Shown piece by piece: positions 23,640 through 33,328 of a stretch of 64,000 nt of DNA (positions within the stretch are counted from its first letter, which is position 1; each line of letters opens with the position of its first letter). The notes below the pieces were generated by a model. The model searched no databases and was not told where the DNA came from. It worked only from the letters and a program-made list of their open reading frames with translations. The DNA comes from Clostridium cavendishii DSM 21758 (GTDB taxonomy: Bacteria; Bacillota; Clostridia; Clostridiales; Clostridiaceae). The position numbers and the translations under genes were made by a program. The DNA lies in assembly GCF_900141845.1 (NCBI RefSeq), contig NZ_FQZB01000012.1, positions 153,012-217,011 of the forward strand, read 5' to 3'.

Positions 23640-24119
23640 TCACATTTCATTAAGGGTCCAAATTATAAAATTCAAAATTCCAGCATAAATAATCCATAAT
23701 AGATATGGAATTAATAATATTCCCGCTATACGGTTAATTTTAAAAAATTTAATAGTCATAATAAGTACTATTATTATAAGTATGCAAAGTTCTATAAAAG
23801 CTATCCCGTATAAATTAAATTTAAAAAATATAATAGCCCATAAAAAATTTAAAATAAGCTGTACTAAATATAATTTCAAAGCACCATCTATATTTTTACC
23901 TAATGCTTTTTCTTTATATATTATGTAAGCAGCTACTGCCATTAATATATACAATATAGCCCAAACTATAGGAAAAATTATAGGTGGCGGAAAAAACCAG
24001 GGCTTATTTAAGGTTTCATATATAAATATAGAATCTCTTATAAAATAGCCTATTAAACTTCCTCCTCCAAGTGTTAATAAAAGGCTTAGAAATAATACCT
24101 TTAAATTTGCATTCTTCAT
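23640..24119 (-). CDS. tspO: TspO/MBR family membrane protein
   Basis: 159 residues with five membrane helices. Family signatures are LNKPWFFPPPIIFPIVWAIL (helix 2 region with the WxFPP..F..VW motif), LQLILNFLWAIIFF-type helix 3 (VQLILNFLWAIIFFKF) and the terminal LWIIYAGILNFIIWTLN. TspO proteins bind porphyrins and sterol-like ligands and are linked to tetrapyrrole or stress handling. GGAGGTGA precedes ATG 24119 by about 9 bases; an upstream ATG at 24137 overlaps this site. It is divergently placed from the two-component genes. Confidence 0.9.
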   Translation of the reverse strand: MKNANLKVLFLSLLLTLGGGSLIGYFIRDSIFIYETLNKPWFFPPPIIFPIVWAILYILMAVAAYIIYKEKALGKNIDGALKLYLVQLILNFLWAIIFFKFNLYGIAFIELCILIIIVLIMTIKFFKINRIAGILLIPYLLWIIYAGILNFIIWTLNEM

Positions 24120-24166
24120 AAAACATATCACCTCCATCTAAATTTATGTTCTTTTAACCCTTATTA

Positions 24167-24175
24167 TGCTATAAT
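24167..24175 (+). promoter_or_regulatory. Extended -10 promoter of the two-component operon
   Basis: TGCTATAAT about 40 bases before the response-regulator start; no clear -35 box. Confidence 0.5.
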
Positions 24176-24213
24176 AATGTAATTAAAACACATTATTTAA
24201 AGAGGTGAATACT

Positions 24214-24897
24214 ATGAATATTCTAATTGCTGAAGATGAAAAGGATATACGAAACCTTATAGAACTTCATTTAAGTAAAGAAGATTTTAAAGTTTTTGAA
24301 GCTGAAGACGGTCTAGAAGCCATATCCATATTTGGAAGTGAACACATAGATCTAGCTATTTTAGATGTAATGATGCCTAATTTAGATGGCATAGGTGTGA
24401 TAAAACATATTCGTGAAAAAAGTGAAATACCAGTTATATTTTTAACTGCAAAATCTGAGGATCATGATAAAATTTTAGGATTAGGTCTTGGAGCTGATGA
24501 TTATATGGTTAAACCATTTAGTCCTATAGAACTCTTAGCCAGAGTAAATGCTCAACTTAGAAGATATTATAAATATAGTTCAGGTAAAACTAAAAGTGAA
24601 ATAACTTTAGGTGAATTAAAAATAGATAAAGATAGTTGTGCAGTTTTTAAAAACTCTGAGCCTTTAGAATTAAATGCTAAAGAATTTAAAATATTAGAAT
24701 TACTCATGGATAATCCGGGAAAAGTATATACCAAGAAGCAACTCTATGAGTTAGTTTGGTGCGATACATATTACGGAGATGATAACACAATAATGGTTCA
24801 TATAAGCCATATAAGAGATAAGATAGAAACTAATCCCAAAGCTCCAAAATATTTAAAAACTATCCGAGGTATTGGATATAAAATGGAGAGGATGTAA
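24214..24897 (+). CDS. OmpR/PhoB-type response regulator
   Basis: 227 residues: receiver domain (acidic pocket EDEKD, phospho-acceptor Asp in LAILDVMMPNLDG, FLTAK, KPF lysine loop) followed by a winged-helix DNA-binding domain (ELNAKEFKILELLMDNPG, then VHISHIRDKIE and KTIRGIGYKME). AAGAGGTG lies 7 bases before ATG 24214; a GTG 9 bases upstream overlaps it. It is directly followed, without any gap, by its histidine kinase. Targets are unknown; neighbouring tspO is divergent and shares the intergenic region, so autoregulation or tspO control is possible. Confidence 0.93.
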   Translation: MNILIAEDEKDIRNLIELHLSKEDFKVFEAEDGLEAISIFGSEHIDLAILDVMMPNLDGIGVIKHIREKSEIPVIFLTAKSEDHDKILGLGLGADDYMVKPFSPIELLARVNAQLRRYYKYSSGKTKSEITLGELKIDKDSCAVFKNSEPLELNAKEFKILELLMDNPGKVYTKKQLYELVWCDTYYGDDNTIMVHISHIRDKIETNPKAPKYLKTIRGIGYKMERM

Positions 24898-26340
24898 TTG
24901 AAAAGTTTTAAACAAAAGGTTAGAAAAAGAAAAACTTTAGCTACCACCTTACTTAGAAATTATATTTTATCCTTTATTCTTATGTTATTTATACTTGTAT
25001 TCTCTTCAATTATAGCTGTACTAATAGCTGTTGTTTATTTTGATATACTACCAAATAATAATATTTACGCAAGTGATCTTATGAAAGATAATTATAAAGA
25101 TATAGATACAACTGACATTGAAAAATTAAAAGGTTTTGTATTAATTCTTGATAAAGATTCTAATATTATTTATAAAAAAGGAAATTTTAATATTCCAATA
25201 GATAAACTAACTCCAAAGGATTACACATCATTAATGTATAATAATGAAGCACTTGTATTTCTAGATAAAGAAAATGAGGTTCATTCTGCTCTTAATTATT
25301 ATGACTTTGATGTGAGTTATAATAGAAATAAGGATTTTCTTCTAGTCGTTGCTATACCTAAAAATGCTGTTGCATACAAACCTACTAAAATATCTGTAAA
25401 ACAATTCTTAGCTTTAGCTGTAGCTATTTGTATTTGTTTATACTCAATTATTTTTGTTCTTTATGCAAAAGTAACTTCAAGATATTTTATAAAACCACTT
25501 AGCCTTTTAACTGAGGGTGCAAAAAAACTTGCTTTAGGTAATTATGAAACTAGAATAAAAATACGTGCAAATAATGAATTTGGTGAACTTAGTGATGCTT
25601 TTAATATAATGGCTAAAAAAATTGAAGAAGAAAAAAAACTTAAAGAAAAATCTGAAGAAGCTCGGAAGCGTTTAATTTTAGATATATCTCATGATTTGAA
25701 AAATCCGCTTGCTTCAATTATGGGTTATTCTAATTACTTATGTAAAAATGATGATATAGATACGGAGGAACTTTCTAAGTATTTAAATATAATTGAGCGT
25801 AACAGTATTAGAGCGAATTCTTTAATTCAAGATTTATTCGAATTTTCAAAACTTGATAGTGTAGATTTTGAACTAAAAAAAGAAAAAGTAGATATATGTG
25901 AATTTTTGAGAGAGCTTATAGGTGCATATATACCTTTACTTGAAGAAAAAGATTTTGATTATGACTTTAATATTCCAGAAGAAAATATATTTATAAATAT
26001 AGATACAAAACATATAGATAGAGCTTTAAGTAATCTACTTTTAAATAGTTTAAAATATAATCCTCCTAAAACCAAAGTCTTTATAGGCATTAGCATTTTA
26101 GAAGATAACACTATTGAACTTGTACTAAAAGATAATGGTATAGGGATTTCCAAAGAAAAAATTGAGACTATCTTTGATCCATTTGTAAGAGAAGATGAAT
26201 CTAGGAATTCTAATAGTGGTGGTACAGGTCTTGGACTTGCTATAACTAAAACTATAATACTTAAACATAATGGAAATATTCTTTTACAATCTGAAAAAAA
26301 TAAAGGATGTACTTTTTTAATTACTCTTCCTATAAATTAA
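24898..26340 (+). CDS. Membrane sensor histidine kinase (pairs with the OmpR regulator)
   Basis: 480 residues, TTG start immediately after the regulator's stop with GGAGAGG upstream. Layout: transmembrane helix about 20-50, extracytoplasmic sensor about 50-165, second helix about 165-190, HAMP (KPLSLLTEGAKKLALGNYET), HisKA with phospho-acceptor His in LDISHDLKNPLASIMGYS, and HATPase with NLLLNSLKYNPP (N box), LKDNGIGISKE (G1) and GGTGLGLAITK (G2). It phosphorylates the co-encoded regulator. All catalytic boxes are present. Signal unknown. Confidence 0.93.
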   Translation: MKSFKQKVRKRKTLATTLLRNYILSFILMLFILVFSSIIAVLIAVVYFDILPNNNIYASDLMKDNYKDIDTTDIEKLKGFVLILDKDSNIIYKKGNFNIPIDKLTPKDYTSLMYNNEALVFLDKENEVHSALNYYDFDVSYNRNKDFLLVVAIPKNAVAYKPTKISVKQFLALAVAICICLYSIIFVLYAKVTSRYFIKPLSLLTEGAKKLALGNYETRIKIRANNEFGELSDAFNIMAKKIEEEKKLKEKSEEARKRLILDISHDLKNPLASIMGYSNYLCKNDDIDTEELSKYLNIIERNSIRANSLIQDLFEFSKLDSVDFELKKEKVDICEFLRELIGAYIPLLEEKDFDYDFNIPEENIFINIDTKHIDRALSNLLLNSLKYNPPKTKVFIGISILEDNTIELVLKDNGIGISKEKIETIFDPFVREDESRNSNSGGTGLGLAITKTIILKHNGNILLQSEKNKGCTFLITLPIN

Positions 26341-26349
26341 AACTTTTTT

Positions 26350-26390
26350 AAGTTCCATCAATTAAATTGAAAATCTAATTGATGGAACTT
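26350..26390 (+). terminator. Hairpin after the two-component operon
   Basis: AAGTTCCATCAATTA and TAATTGATGGAACTT are exact 15-base arms. The T-run is poor (ATTCAT), so termination may be partial. Confidence 0.6.
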
Positions 26391-26440
26391 ATTCATATAA
26401 AGGATATTAAATAGGCGTTTATATTATAAATATTTATAAT

Positions 26441-26487
26441 ATATGTAAAATGGTATGCTGAAATAATCAACATACCATTTTACATAT
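26441..26487 (-). terminator. Hairpin overlapping the end of the second MASE3-type kinase gene
   Basis: ATATGTAAAATGGTATG and CATACCATTTTACATAT are exact 17-base arms. The right arm covers the kinase stop codon (26480). Downstream minus-strand sequence is AT-rich without a pure T-run. Confidence 0.6.
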
Positions 26488-28540
26488 ATATATCAGAAAA
26501 TTCTATATCTACTTTTTCTATTAAATTATTTATTTGTGCATTTGCTAATTCTAAATCATAATCATCTGAAATAAATTCTCTTTTAAACTCTATTATAAAA
26601 CCTACCCCATTCTCTTCATTTGAAGAAAGCTTTATAGTACCATCTTGTAATTCTATAAGTGCTTTTGTTATATAAAGTCCTAATCCACTTCCTTCTTGCT
26701 GCCTACTTAAAGACTTATTTGTTTTTGTAAATTTATCAAAAATGTAAGGTTTTTCTTCATCGCTTATTTTATAGCCATCATTTTCAACTATTATAGTTAC
26801 AAAATCCTGATTTGTCTTTATATTTATCCATATATGTCCACCACATCTTCCATATTTAACACAGTTAGATAGTAGGTTAAGTATACATCTTTCTATATAT
26901 TCTCTATTACACTTTACAAAAACCTCTTCTTCATCAGAATCAAAAATAAGAGTTATTCCAGTTTTGTTTATATATTTAAAAGATTCCTGAGCAACATTTT
27001 CAACTACCATAACTATATTATAAACTTTAACCTCAAAATTCATAAAACCTTCAGATATCTTATTTGCATCTATAAAGTTATTTATTGTTCGTATAAGTCT
27101 TAAACAATTTTGTCTTATTACAATATTATTTTTATCAATTTGCTCTAAGCTCCCTTTTTCTATATATATATTATTTAACTGAAGAGCTGAAAAAATCACA
27201 TTTATCGGTGTTCTAAGCTCATGAGATATATTCGAAAAGAAATCCCTCTTTAATTCTTCCTCCTCAAGATATTTTTCAAAGTGACTTCTAAGACTTTTCA
27301 TGTTCTCTACATATGTGACATCTCTCATAAAAAGTAAACTAAAATGAGTATCAAAAGATATGTTATATAATTCTATTTTCTTATATTCTGAATCTTGATT
27401 TTTAAAGTTTATGTAGCTAAATACTTTTTCTTCTTTTAGCATTATATGCTTTGAAAAATCTGCACTATACTTGTCTAAATACTTAAAAAATTCTCTTTTA
27501 GTTTTATTTTTAAGCTTTATTGGATCGACTTCTCCACATAGTTCCAGTGCTGCATTATTAACATAATTTATCTTATCATCATTGAATATTACTATTGAAT
27601 CTTTTACAGAATTTATAAGTTTCGAATACTTATTTTTACTTTTTTCAGCCATAGAGTTAAGCTCTAGAAGCATTCTCATCCTTTCATTTAATCTCCTATT
27701 ATAATATTCATGCTCTTTTTCTCTTAATATCAATTCTTTATATATATCTTCATAACATCTATTTACAGCGAACTCTGAAATTGCTTCATATAAAGTATAA
27801 TAAGCTAAATACTTAAAGATATGAACTGCAAATATTATTTCTAATTTATTAAAAATTATTGTAGAAAAATATAAAAATGCTAATCCTTCATATATACCTA
27901 TAAATATAAGATATAACATTATATATATACTTTGACATTCTAATATAATCTTTTTATTTTTGATGAATAAAATTATATTGCACACAAGCATACATGTTGC
28001 AATAATCATATTTGGATATATGAATACATCAAATTTTATCCCCTTAAATATAGTATCCTGAAATATAAGAACCCCAAATAAAATTGAAAAAAAAGTAGCC
28101 CCCAATACTCCATAAAGTATAATTATTGATTCATATTTTATTTTTCTTAAGTTAGATAAAAAAGCTATAAATATTATAGTATTTTCTAAATAATAAGTCA
28201 TAAGCCAAGAAACTACAGTAAAATTTAATTCCATAAGTTTATAATTTTGCATATCAAAATTTAATATATGAATAATTCCTGTAATTGATGTTAATGCAAA
28301 GCCAAGACCTATATGCGTAAAAAAGCTATTTTTATTATAGTTATATTTATTAATTGAAATAATAGCTAACGCAGCACCTACAGTCACACATAAAATTTCT
28401 ACAAACTGATGAAATATTGTATAATTTTTATTTTGTGAATATATAAGTATTATTAGTAATAATGCTGGTATAAATATCCTTATAATATATAAATCTTTAT
28501 TAATTTTTTTTGTATCATTAATTTCTAAATCCTTATTCAT
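26480..28540 (-). CDS. MASE3-type membrane histidine kinase (second of pair)
   Basis: 686 residues. The first 250 or so form a multi-helix membrane sensor (about eight segments, with FTHIGLGFALTSITGIIHIL) of MASE3 type, followed by a coiled linker, a PAS domain (NSVKDSIVIFNDDKINYVNN), HisKA with phospho-acceptor in NISHELRTPINVIFSALQLN and HATPase (NLLSNCVKYGRCG, IVENDGYKIS, GSGLGLYITK). A 25-residue acidic tail follows. Its start overlaps the upstream kinase's end by eight bases, indicating translational coupling. No response regulator is adjacent, so it signals to a distant one, or the two kinases form a heterodimer. Confidence 0.88.
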   Translation of the reverse strand: MNKDLEINDTKKINKDLYIIRIFIPALLLIILIYSQNKNYTIFHQFVEILCVTVGAALAIISINKYNYNKNSFFTHIGLGFALTSITGIIHILNFDMQNYKLMELNFTVVSWLMTYYLENTIIFIAFLSNLRKIKYESIIILYGVLGATFFSILFGVLIFQDTIFKGIKFDVFIYPNMIIATCMLVCNIILFIKNKKIILECQSIYIMLYLIFIGIYEGLAFLYFSTIIFNKLEIIFAVHIFKYLAYYTLYEAISEFAVNRCYEDIYKELILREKEHEYYNRRLNERMRMLLELNSMAEKSKNKYSKLINSVKDSIVIFNDDKINYVNNAALELCGEVDPIKLKNKTKREFFKYLDKYSADFSKHIMLKEEKVFSYINFKNQDSEYKKIELYNISFDTHFSLLFMRDVTYVENMKSLRSHFEKYLEEEELKRDFFSNISHELRTPINVIFSALQLNNIYIEKGSLEQIDKNNIVIRQNCLRLIRTINNFIDANKISEGFMNFEVKVYNIVMVVENVAQESFKYINKTGITLIFDSDEEEVFVKCNREYIERCILNLLSNCVKYGRCGGHIWINIKTNQDFVTIIVENDGYKISDEEKPYIFDKFTKTNKSLSRQQEGSGLGLYITKALIELQDGTIKLSSNEENGVGFIIEFKREFISDDYDLELANAQINNLIEKVDIEFSDIYM

Positions 28541-30476
28541 CTGTTATAGACCTCTCAAATTCTAAACATACTATCGTACCCTCATTTATTTTAGATTTTA
28601 TAAATATATTTCCACCTTGAAGCTCTACTAAACTTTTTACAACATAAAGACCTATACCAGTTCCACGACTTAAATTATTCAAACTACTTTCCATAGAATA
28701 TCTTTCAAATGCTTGATTTATAAATTCTTCTTCCATTCCACAACCATCATCTATTATAGATATATTTACTTTATCATAATAAATTTTTATTATGATCTGT
28801 ATATTTCCATTTTCAGTATATTTTATAGAATTAGATAATAAATTTAAGATTATTCTCTCCATAAACTCTTTGTCACAATCTACATATATTTCTTCATCAC
28901 AAGTATCAAATGTAAAATTTATGTTGTAACTTTTTATATAATCTACAAGGCTTGTACTAAAATCTTCTATAAGCTCTACTATATTATATTTTTCTATTTG
29001 TGGTTTTAAATAATCATAAGATATTTTCGATACATCTATTAAGTTGTTTGCAAGTCTAATTAATGTTGTACAGTTTTCTTTATTTATGAAATTATATTTT
29101 TTTATAGTTTTGAAGTTCCCATTTTCTATCAATAACTTTTGTAATTGAACTGAACTATAAATTACGTTTATTGGCGTTTTTAAATCATGAGTTATATTTG
29201 ATAAAAAATCATTTCTCATTCTCTCTTCTAACAATTTTTTTTCAACTTTATTTTTCATTATCTCAAGTTTTTTCATTTCAGAAATATCTTTAAAAACTAA
29301 TATATATTCATCCTCATCTTCATTTGCTGTAAATATTTGAATTTCAAGATTTAAATATATATTATTTATACAAGCTACTCCTTCATAACTCCCATTATAT
29401 CCCTTTTTTAAAATATCTCCTATTTTATTTTTATCTTCTATATTTACAACATCAAAAATATTTTTATTTATAACTTGTTTTAAACCTTTTAACTTTAAAA
29501 GATTTACAAATCTTTTATTAGAATAAATTATTCTACTATTATGATTACTAACTATAATCATAGGCAATGGTATATTATCAAATAAGCTTCTAAACATGTT
29601 TTCTCTATCTTTTATATATTTTTGAAAATTCTCAAGTTGATTATTTTTTTCTAATATCTTCTCATTTATATAATTTAATTGATTATTTCTTAAATATAAA
29701 TCTTTAAATAATATTTTATACGGTTTATTTAATAATTTTTCTACCATACTAAAATAAAATATTCCATATGCAAATAATTTAAATATATTTGCTATAAACA
29801 TACCTAAATCTCTATATTCGGTGTTATTTAGAAAATTAAATACTAAATTTGAAGTTATTAGAAATATTAGATATATTGATAAATAGTTTATTTCATCTTT
29901 TTTTAAAATTGGGTATCTTAATATATAAAAAATAGCCCATATTGTAAGAACTATAATTATAAAATAAACTGCTATAACTCTATACTTGTCATTTATATTT
30001 AAATTATAAATCCCTAGAAATATTGTAAACACTACCATATTTATAAATATATACCTTCTTTTAACTATAGTATCTATTTCAGTCATTTCTATATGCCTAA
30101 AAGAAAATATAATATACAATAATTCTAAAACTATAGGATAACTAAAATAAACACTACTTTTTAACTCTTTTGAATAAAATAAATTATTTATACTATCTAA
30201 TGGTATCATATGTATAATATTAAATAATCCAATTAAAAAGAAGGCAATTCCAGAAAGTGAGAAAAAAACATTTTTTACAAATTTAGCTGTAGATATACTT
30301 AAAAGCATAATACTAAAACATGCTATTGAAAACAATATATGTACTAAATATTCTGACATATTAGAATTGATTAAAAATATATTGATTAAAAATATAAGAA
30401 AGAAAAAATATATAATTATAAATTTTTTTATATTATTAATTGAAGTATATAATATACTTGAAATTTTATTCTCCAT
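28533..30476 (-). CDS. MASE3-type membrane histidine kinase (first of pair)
   Basis: 647 residues with the same layout as the gene it overlaps: eight or so N-terminal membrane segments (about 15-240), a coiled linker, PAS (LFDNIPLPMIIVSNHNSRII), HisKA with NITHDLKTPINVIYSSVQLQ, and HATPase (NLLSNSIKYTENG, IIDDGCGMEEE, GTGIGLYVVK). AGGGAGGA lies about 6 bases before the ATG. The two kinases look like an old tandem duplication with strong divergence in the sensor. No cognate regulator is present in either direction. Confidence 0.88.
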   Translation of the reverse strand: MENKISSILYTSINNIKKFIIIYFFFLIFLINIFLINSNMSEYLVHILFSIACFSIMLLSISTAKFVKNVFFSLSGIAFFLIGLFNIIHMIPLDSINNLFYSKELKSSVYFSYPIVLELLYIIFSFRHIEMTEIDTIVKRRYIFINMVVFTIFLGIYNLNINDKYRVIAVYFIIIVLTIWAIFYILRYPILKKDEINYLSIYLIFLITSNLVFNFLNNTEYRDLGMFIANIFKLFAYGIFYFSMVEKLLNKPYKILFKDLYLRNNQLNYINEKILEKNNQLENFQKYIKDRENMFRSLFDNIPLPMIIVSNHNSRIIYSNKRFVNLLKLKGLKQVINKNIFDVVNIEDKNKIGDILKKGYNGSYEGVACINNIYLNLEIQIFTANEDEDEYILVFKDISEMKKLEIMKNKVEKKLLEERMRNDFLSNITHDLKTPINVIYSSVQLQKLLIENGNFKTIKKYNFINKENCTTLIRLANNLIDVSKISYDYLKPQIEKYNIVELIEDFSTSLVDYIKSYNINFTFDTCDEEIYVDCDKEFMERIILNLLSNSIKYTENGNIQIIIKIYYDKVNISIIDDGCGMEEEFINQAFERYSMESSLNNLSRGTGIGLYVVKSLVELQGGNIFIKSKINEGTIVCLEFERSITDE

Positions 30477-30617
30477 AGTCTTCCTCCCTACTTATACTAG
30501 TTTACCTCATTTTGCTAATTTTAAAAATAGATTTTTTTATTTATTATTATTTTTTTTAATTTTGTATACACTAATAAAGTAAAATGAATTTATATAATAT
30601 ACAAAGGAGAAGATGTT

Positions 30618-31016
30618 ATGCTTAAAGAATTTAAAGAGTTCGCAATTAAAGGTAATGTGATTGACCTTGCCGTTGGTGTTGTTATTGGAGGTGCTTTTTC
30701 TAAAATAGTAAGTTCTCTTGTAAATGATATAATTATGCCTTTCATAGGACTACTTACAGGTGGTGTTAATTTTACTTATTTAAAAATAGTACTTAGAGAA
30801 AAACATGGTGACGTACCAGCATTAACTTTCAACTATGGTCAATTCATTCAAAACATAATTGATTTCTTAATAATAGCTTTTTCCATTTTTATGTTTGTTA
30901 AAGTTATTAATAAATTTAAAAAAGATCAAGTTACTAAAGAAGAAGCCAAGCAAAATACCCAAGAACAACTACTTACTGAAATTAGAGATCTTCTAAAACA
31001 AAATGTTATCAAATAA
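30618..31016 (+). CDS. mscL: Large-conductance mechanosensitive channel MscL
   Basis: 132 residues: amphipathic N-terminal helix MLKEFKEFAIKGNVIDLAVG, first membrane helix VVIGGAFSKIVSSLVNDIIM (the pore-lining segment with its conserved glycines and NDIIMP end), periplasmic loop, second helix IIDFLIIAFSIFMFVKVIN and cytoplasmic bundle ending LLTEIRDLLKQN. It opens under membrane tension to release solutes during hypo-osmotic shock. AAAGGAGA lies 8 bases before the ATG. Monocistronic, with a terminator directly after. Confidence 0.95.
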   Translation: MLKEFKEFAIKGNVIDLAVGVVIGGAFSKIVSSLVNDIIMPFIGLLTGGVNFTYLKIVLREKHGDVPALTFNYGQFIQNIIDFLIIAFSIFMFVKVINKFKKDQVTKEEAKQNTQEQLLTEIRDLLKQNVIK

Positions 31017-31035
31017 CAAGATTATTTTATATATC

Positions 31036-31080
31036 AAAAAAGATGTTCAAATGAAATAAATCTCTTTTGAACATCTTTTT
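31036..31080. terminator. Bidirectional terminator between mscL and the PTS gene
   Basis: AAAAAGATGTTCAAA and TTTTGAACATCTTTTT arms, flanked by A- and T-runs on both sides, serve the two converging genes. Confidence 0.9.
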
Positions 31081-31084
31081 AAAA

Positions 31085-33112
31085 TTATCTAATTTCTGCA
31101 ACTATCTCTTTTTTAGATATTTTTTCACCTGTTTTTATAGTCAATTTTTGACTTTCTTCCAGATTTGTAAATACAATAGGAGTTATTATAGATGGCACCT
31201 TATCTTTTATAGTTTGAAATTCTACCTTAAGTAATTTATCTCCTGCCTTAACTTTATCTCCCTGATTTATAAATGTAGTAAAACCTTCCCCATTCAAAGA
31301 TACTGTATCCATTCCAACATGAATTAATAATTCCAATCCATCATCTGTTGTTATACCTATTGCATGTTTAGTTGGAAATAATATTGATATAACACCATCA
31401 ACAGGTGAATATACAAAGTTATCCTTAGGTTCTATTGCAAATCCATCTCCCATCATCTTTTCTGCAAATACTTTGTCTGGAACCTCTTCTAGAGGAATTA
31501 CTTTGCCTATTATAGGACATTGAATTACTCTAATTTTAACAGACTTTTTATTTTCTTCTATATTTACTTCTAAATGTTCTCTATTTTTAGTAGTTTCTAT
31601 AACTTTACCTGAAATGACATCTTTTATTTGGGTTTTTAAAGTATCTGACTTAGGTCCAAATATTGCTTGAATATTATTTCCTACTTCCATAACTCCCGCA
31701 GCACCAAGTTTTTTTAGTTCTGCTTTGTCAACCTTTGAATTATCTTTTACTATAACTCTAAGTCTTGTAATACAAGCATCTAAATTTTCTAAGTTTTCTT
31801 TACCTCCAAGTGCCTCTAAAACTTTGACTGGAAGCTCTCCTCCTTCAACCTTTACTTCTCCATCCTCTTCTTCCTCTTCTCTTCCTGGAGTCTTTAAATT
31901 CATCTTTCTTATCATAAATCTAAATCCAAAGTAATAAATTACTGAAAATATTAAACCTACAACTATAACTAAATACCATGGAGTTCTATTTGGTAATATA
32001 CCAAATATAAAGTAGTCTATAAGTCCACCTGAGAAAGTCATACCTATTTTTACATTTAAAATTTGCATTATCATAAATGAAAGCCCTGCAAATAAGCAAT
32101 GAATTCCAAATAAAACTGGTGCAACAAATAGAAATGAGAATTCTATTGGTTCTGTTATACCAGTTAAAAATGAAGTTAACGCTGCTGAAAACATTATACC
32201 TGCTACGACTTTTTTCTTTTCTGGTTTCGCTTCATGATATATTGCAGCCGCTGCAGCTGGAAGTCCAAACATCATAAAAGGAAATTTACCAGTCATAAAA
32301 GTACCAGCTGTAAATGGTACTCCATCTTTAAGTTGCGCAAAGAATATTTGTTGATCCCCTTGTACTAGTTGACCAGCCTTATTTATATATTCTCCAAATT
32401 GATACCAAAATGGATTATAAAATATATGATGTAGCCCAAAAGGAATTAATGCTCTTTCTATAACTCCAAATATGAAAGCAGCTGCTGTCCTATTGGTATC
32501 TATCATACCCTTTGATAATGAAAATAAACCTGATTGTATAGGTGGCCAAACAAATGTCATAATTGCACCTACTAGAATAGCTGTTGCAGCAGTTACTATA
32601 GGCACAAATCTCTTCCCTGCAAAGAACCCTAAATACGGAGGAAGCTCTATATCATGATATTTTTTATAAAGTGATGATGCTATAATACCTATTATAATGC
32701 CGCCAAAAACCCCAGTTTGAAGTGTAGGTATTCCCATAACATTTGCATACATAGGATGATCTCTATTTATAAGATCAGGAGTAATTCCTGCTATTGCTCC
32801 CATTGTCTTATTTAATACTAAAAAACCCACTATTGCAGCAAGTCCTGCCGACCCTTCCCCATCACTTAATCCTACAGCTACACCAACTGCAAATAATAAA
32901 GCAAGATTTCCAAAAATGACATCTCCAGATTGTTCCATAACTTTAGTTATAACTCTTATCCAAGACACATCTATAGAAGGAAATGCAGGTAGCAACTGAT
33001 TATTTATAGCATTTCCCACACCTAATAATATACCAGCTGCGGGTAGTAATGCGACAGGTAACATAAGTGCCTTACCTACTTTTTGTAGAACACCAAATAT
33101 CTTTTTTCCCAT
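31085..33112 (-). CDS. ptsG: PTS glucose/N-acetylglucosamine-type EIICBA
   Basis: 675 residues in the order IIC (about 1-410, membrane; FGLHHIFYNPFWYQFGEY is a sugar-site signature), IIB (about 435-510; phospho-Cys in NLDACITRLRV) and IIA (about 525-675; phospho-His in LELLIHVGMDTVSL). It imports and phosphorylates a hexose, with IIA charged by HPr. The IIC sequence fits glucose better than N-acetylglucosamine, but this is not certain. The gene is monocistronic, and its leader contains a hairpin-terminator that suggests antitermination control. All phosphorylation residues are present. Confidence 0.9.
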   Translation of the reverse strand: MGKKIFGVLQKVGKALMLPVALLPAAGILLGVGNAINNQLLPAFPSIDVSWIRVITKVMEQSGDVIFGNLALLFAVGVAVGLSDGEGSAGLAAIVGFLVLNKTMGAIAGITPDLINRDHPMYANVMGIPTLQTGVFGGIIIGIIASSLYKKYHDIELPPYLGFFAGKRFVPIVTAATAILVGAIMTFVWPPIQSGLFSLSKGMIDTNRTAAAFIFGVIERALIPFGLHHIFYNPFWYQFGEYINKAGQLVQGDQQIFFAQLKDGVPFTAGTFMTGKFPFMMFGLPAAAAAIYHEAKPEKKKVVAGIMFSAALTSFLTGITEPIEFSFLFVAPVLFGIHCLFAGLSFMIMQILNVKIGMTFSGGLIDYFIFGILPNRTPWYLVIVVGLIFSVIYYFGFRFMIRKMNLKTPGREEEEEDGEVKVEGGELPVKVLEALGGKENLENLDACITRLRVIVKDNSKVDKAELKKLGAAGVMEVGNNIQAIFGPKSDTLKTQIKDVISGKVIETTKNREHLEVNIEENKKSVKIRVIQCPIIGKVIPLEEVPDKVFAEKMMGDGFAIEPKDNFVYSPVDGVISILFPTKHAIGITTDDGLELLIHVGMDTVSLNGEGFTTFINQGDKVKAGDKLLKVEFQTIKDKVPSIITPIVFTNLEESQKLTIKTGEKISKKEIVAEIR

Positions 33113-33190
33113 ATATATTCTCCTTTCTTTTAAAAAAAGTTCCTCCTATTTTCTTCTTATTGTTTATTTATTTTTTAATATATAAAATCA

Positions 33191-33260
33191 CAAAAAAGTA
33201 AGATTTTAAATAGGAAAGAATATTTTCACTCTTTATAATTCCCAAAAATTAAAACCTTAC
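33191..33260 (-). promoter_or_regulatory. Possible leader attenuator before the PTS gene
   Basis: On the minus strand GTAAGGTTTTAA (33249-33260) pairs with TTAAAATCTTAC (33198-33209; one G-U), followed by TTTTTTG, about 80 bases before the PTS start. BglG/GlcT-type antiterminators commonly control such genes by opening a leader terminator. No match to the standard RAT sequence was found. Confidence 0.4.
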
Positions 33261-33328
33261 TCGTCAAAACTAATATTATTTTTTAAACCATATTTTATGA
33301 TTATCATATATGAATTCTCTAATTAATT

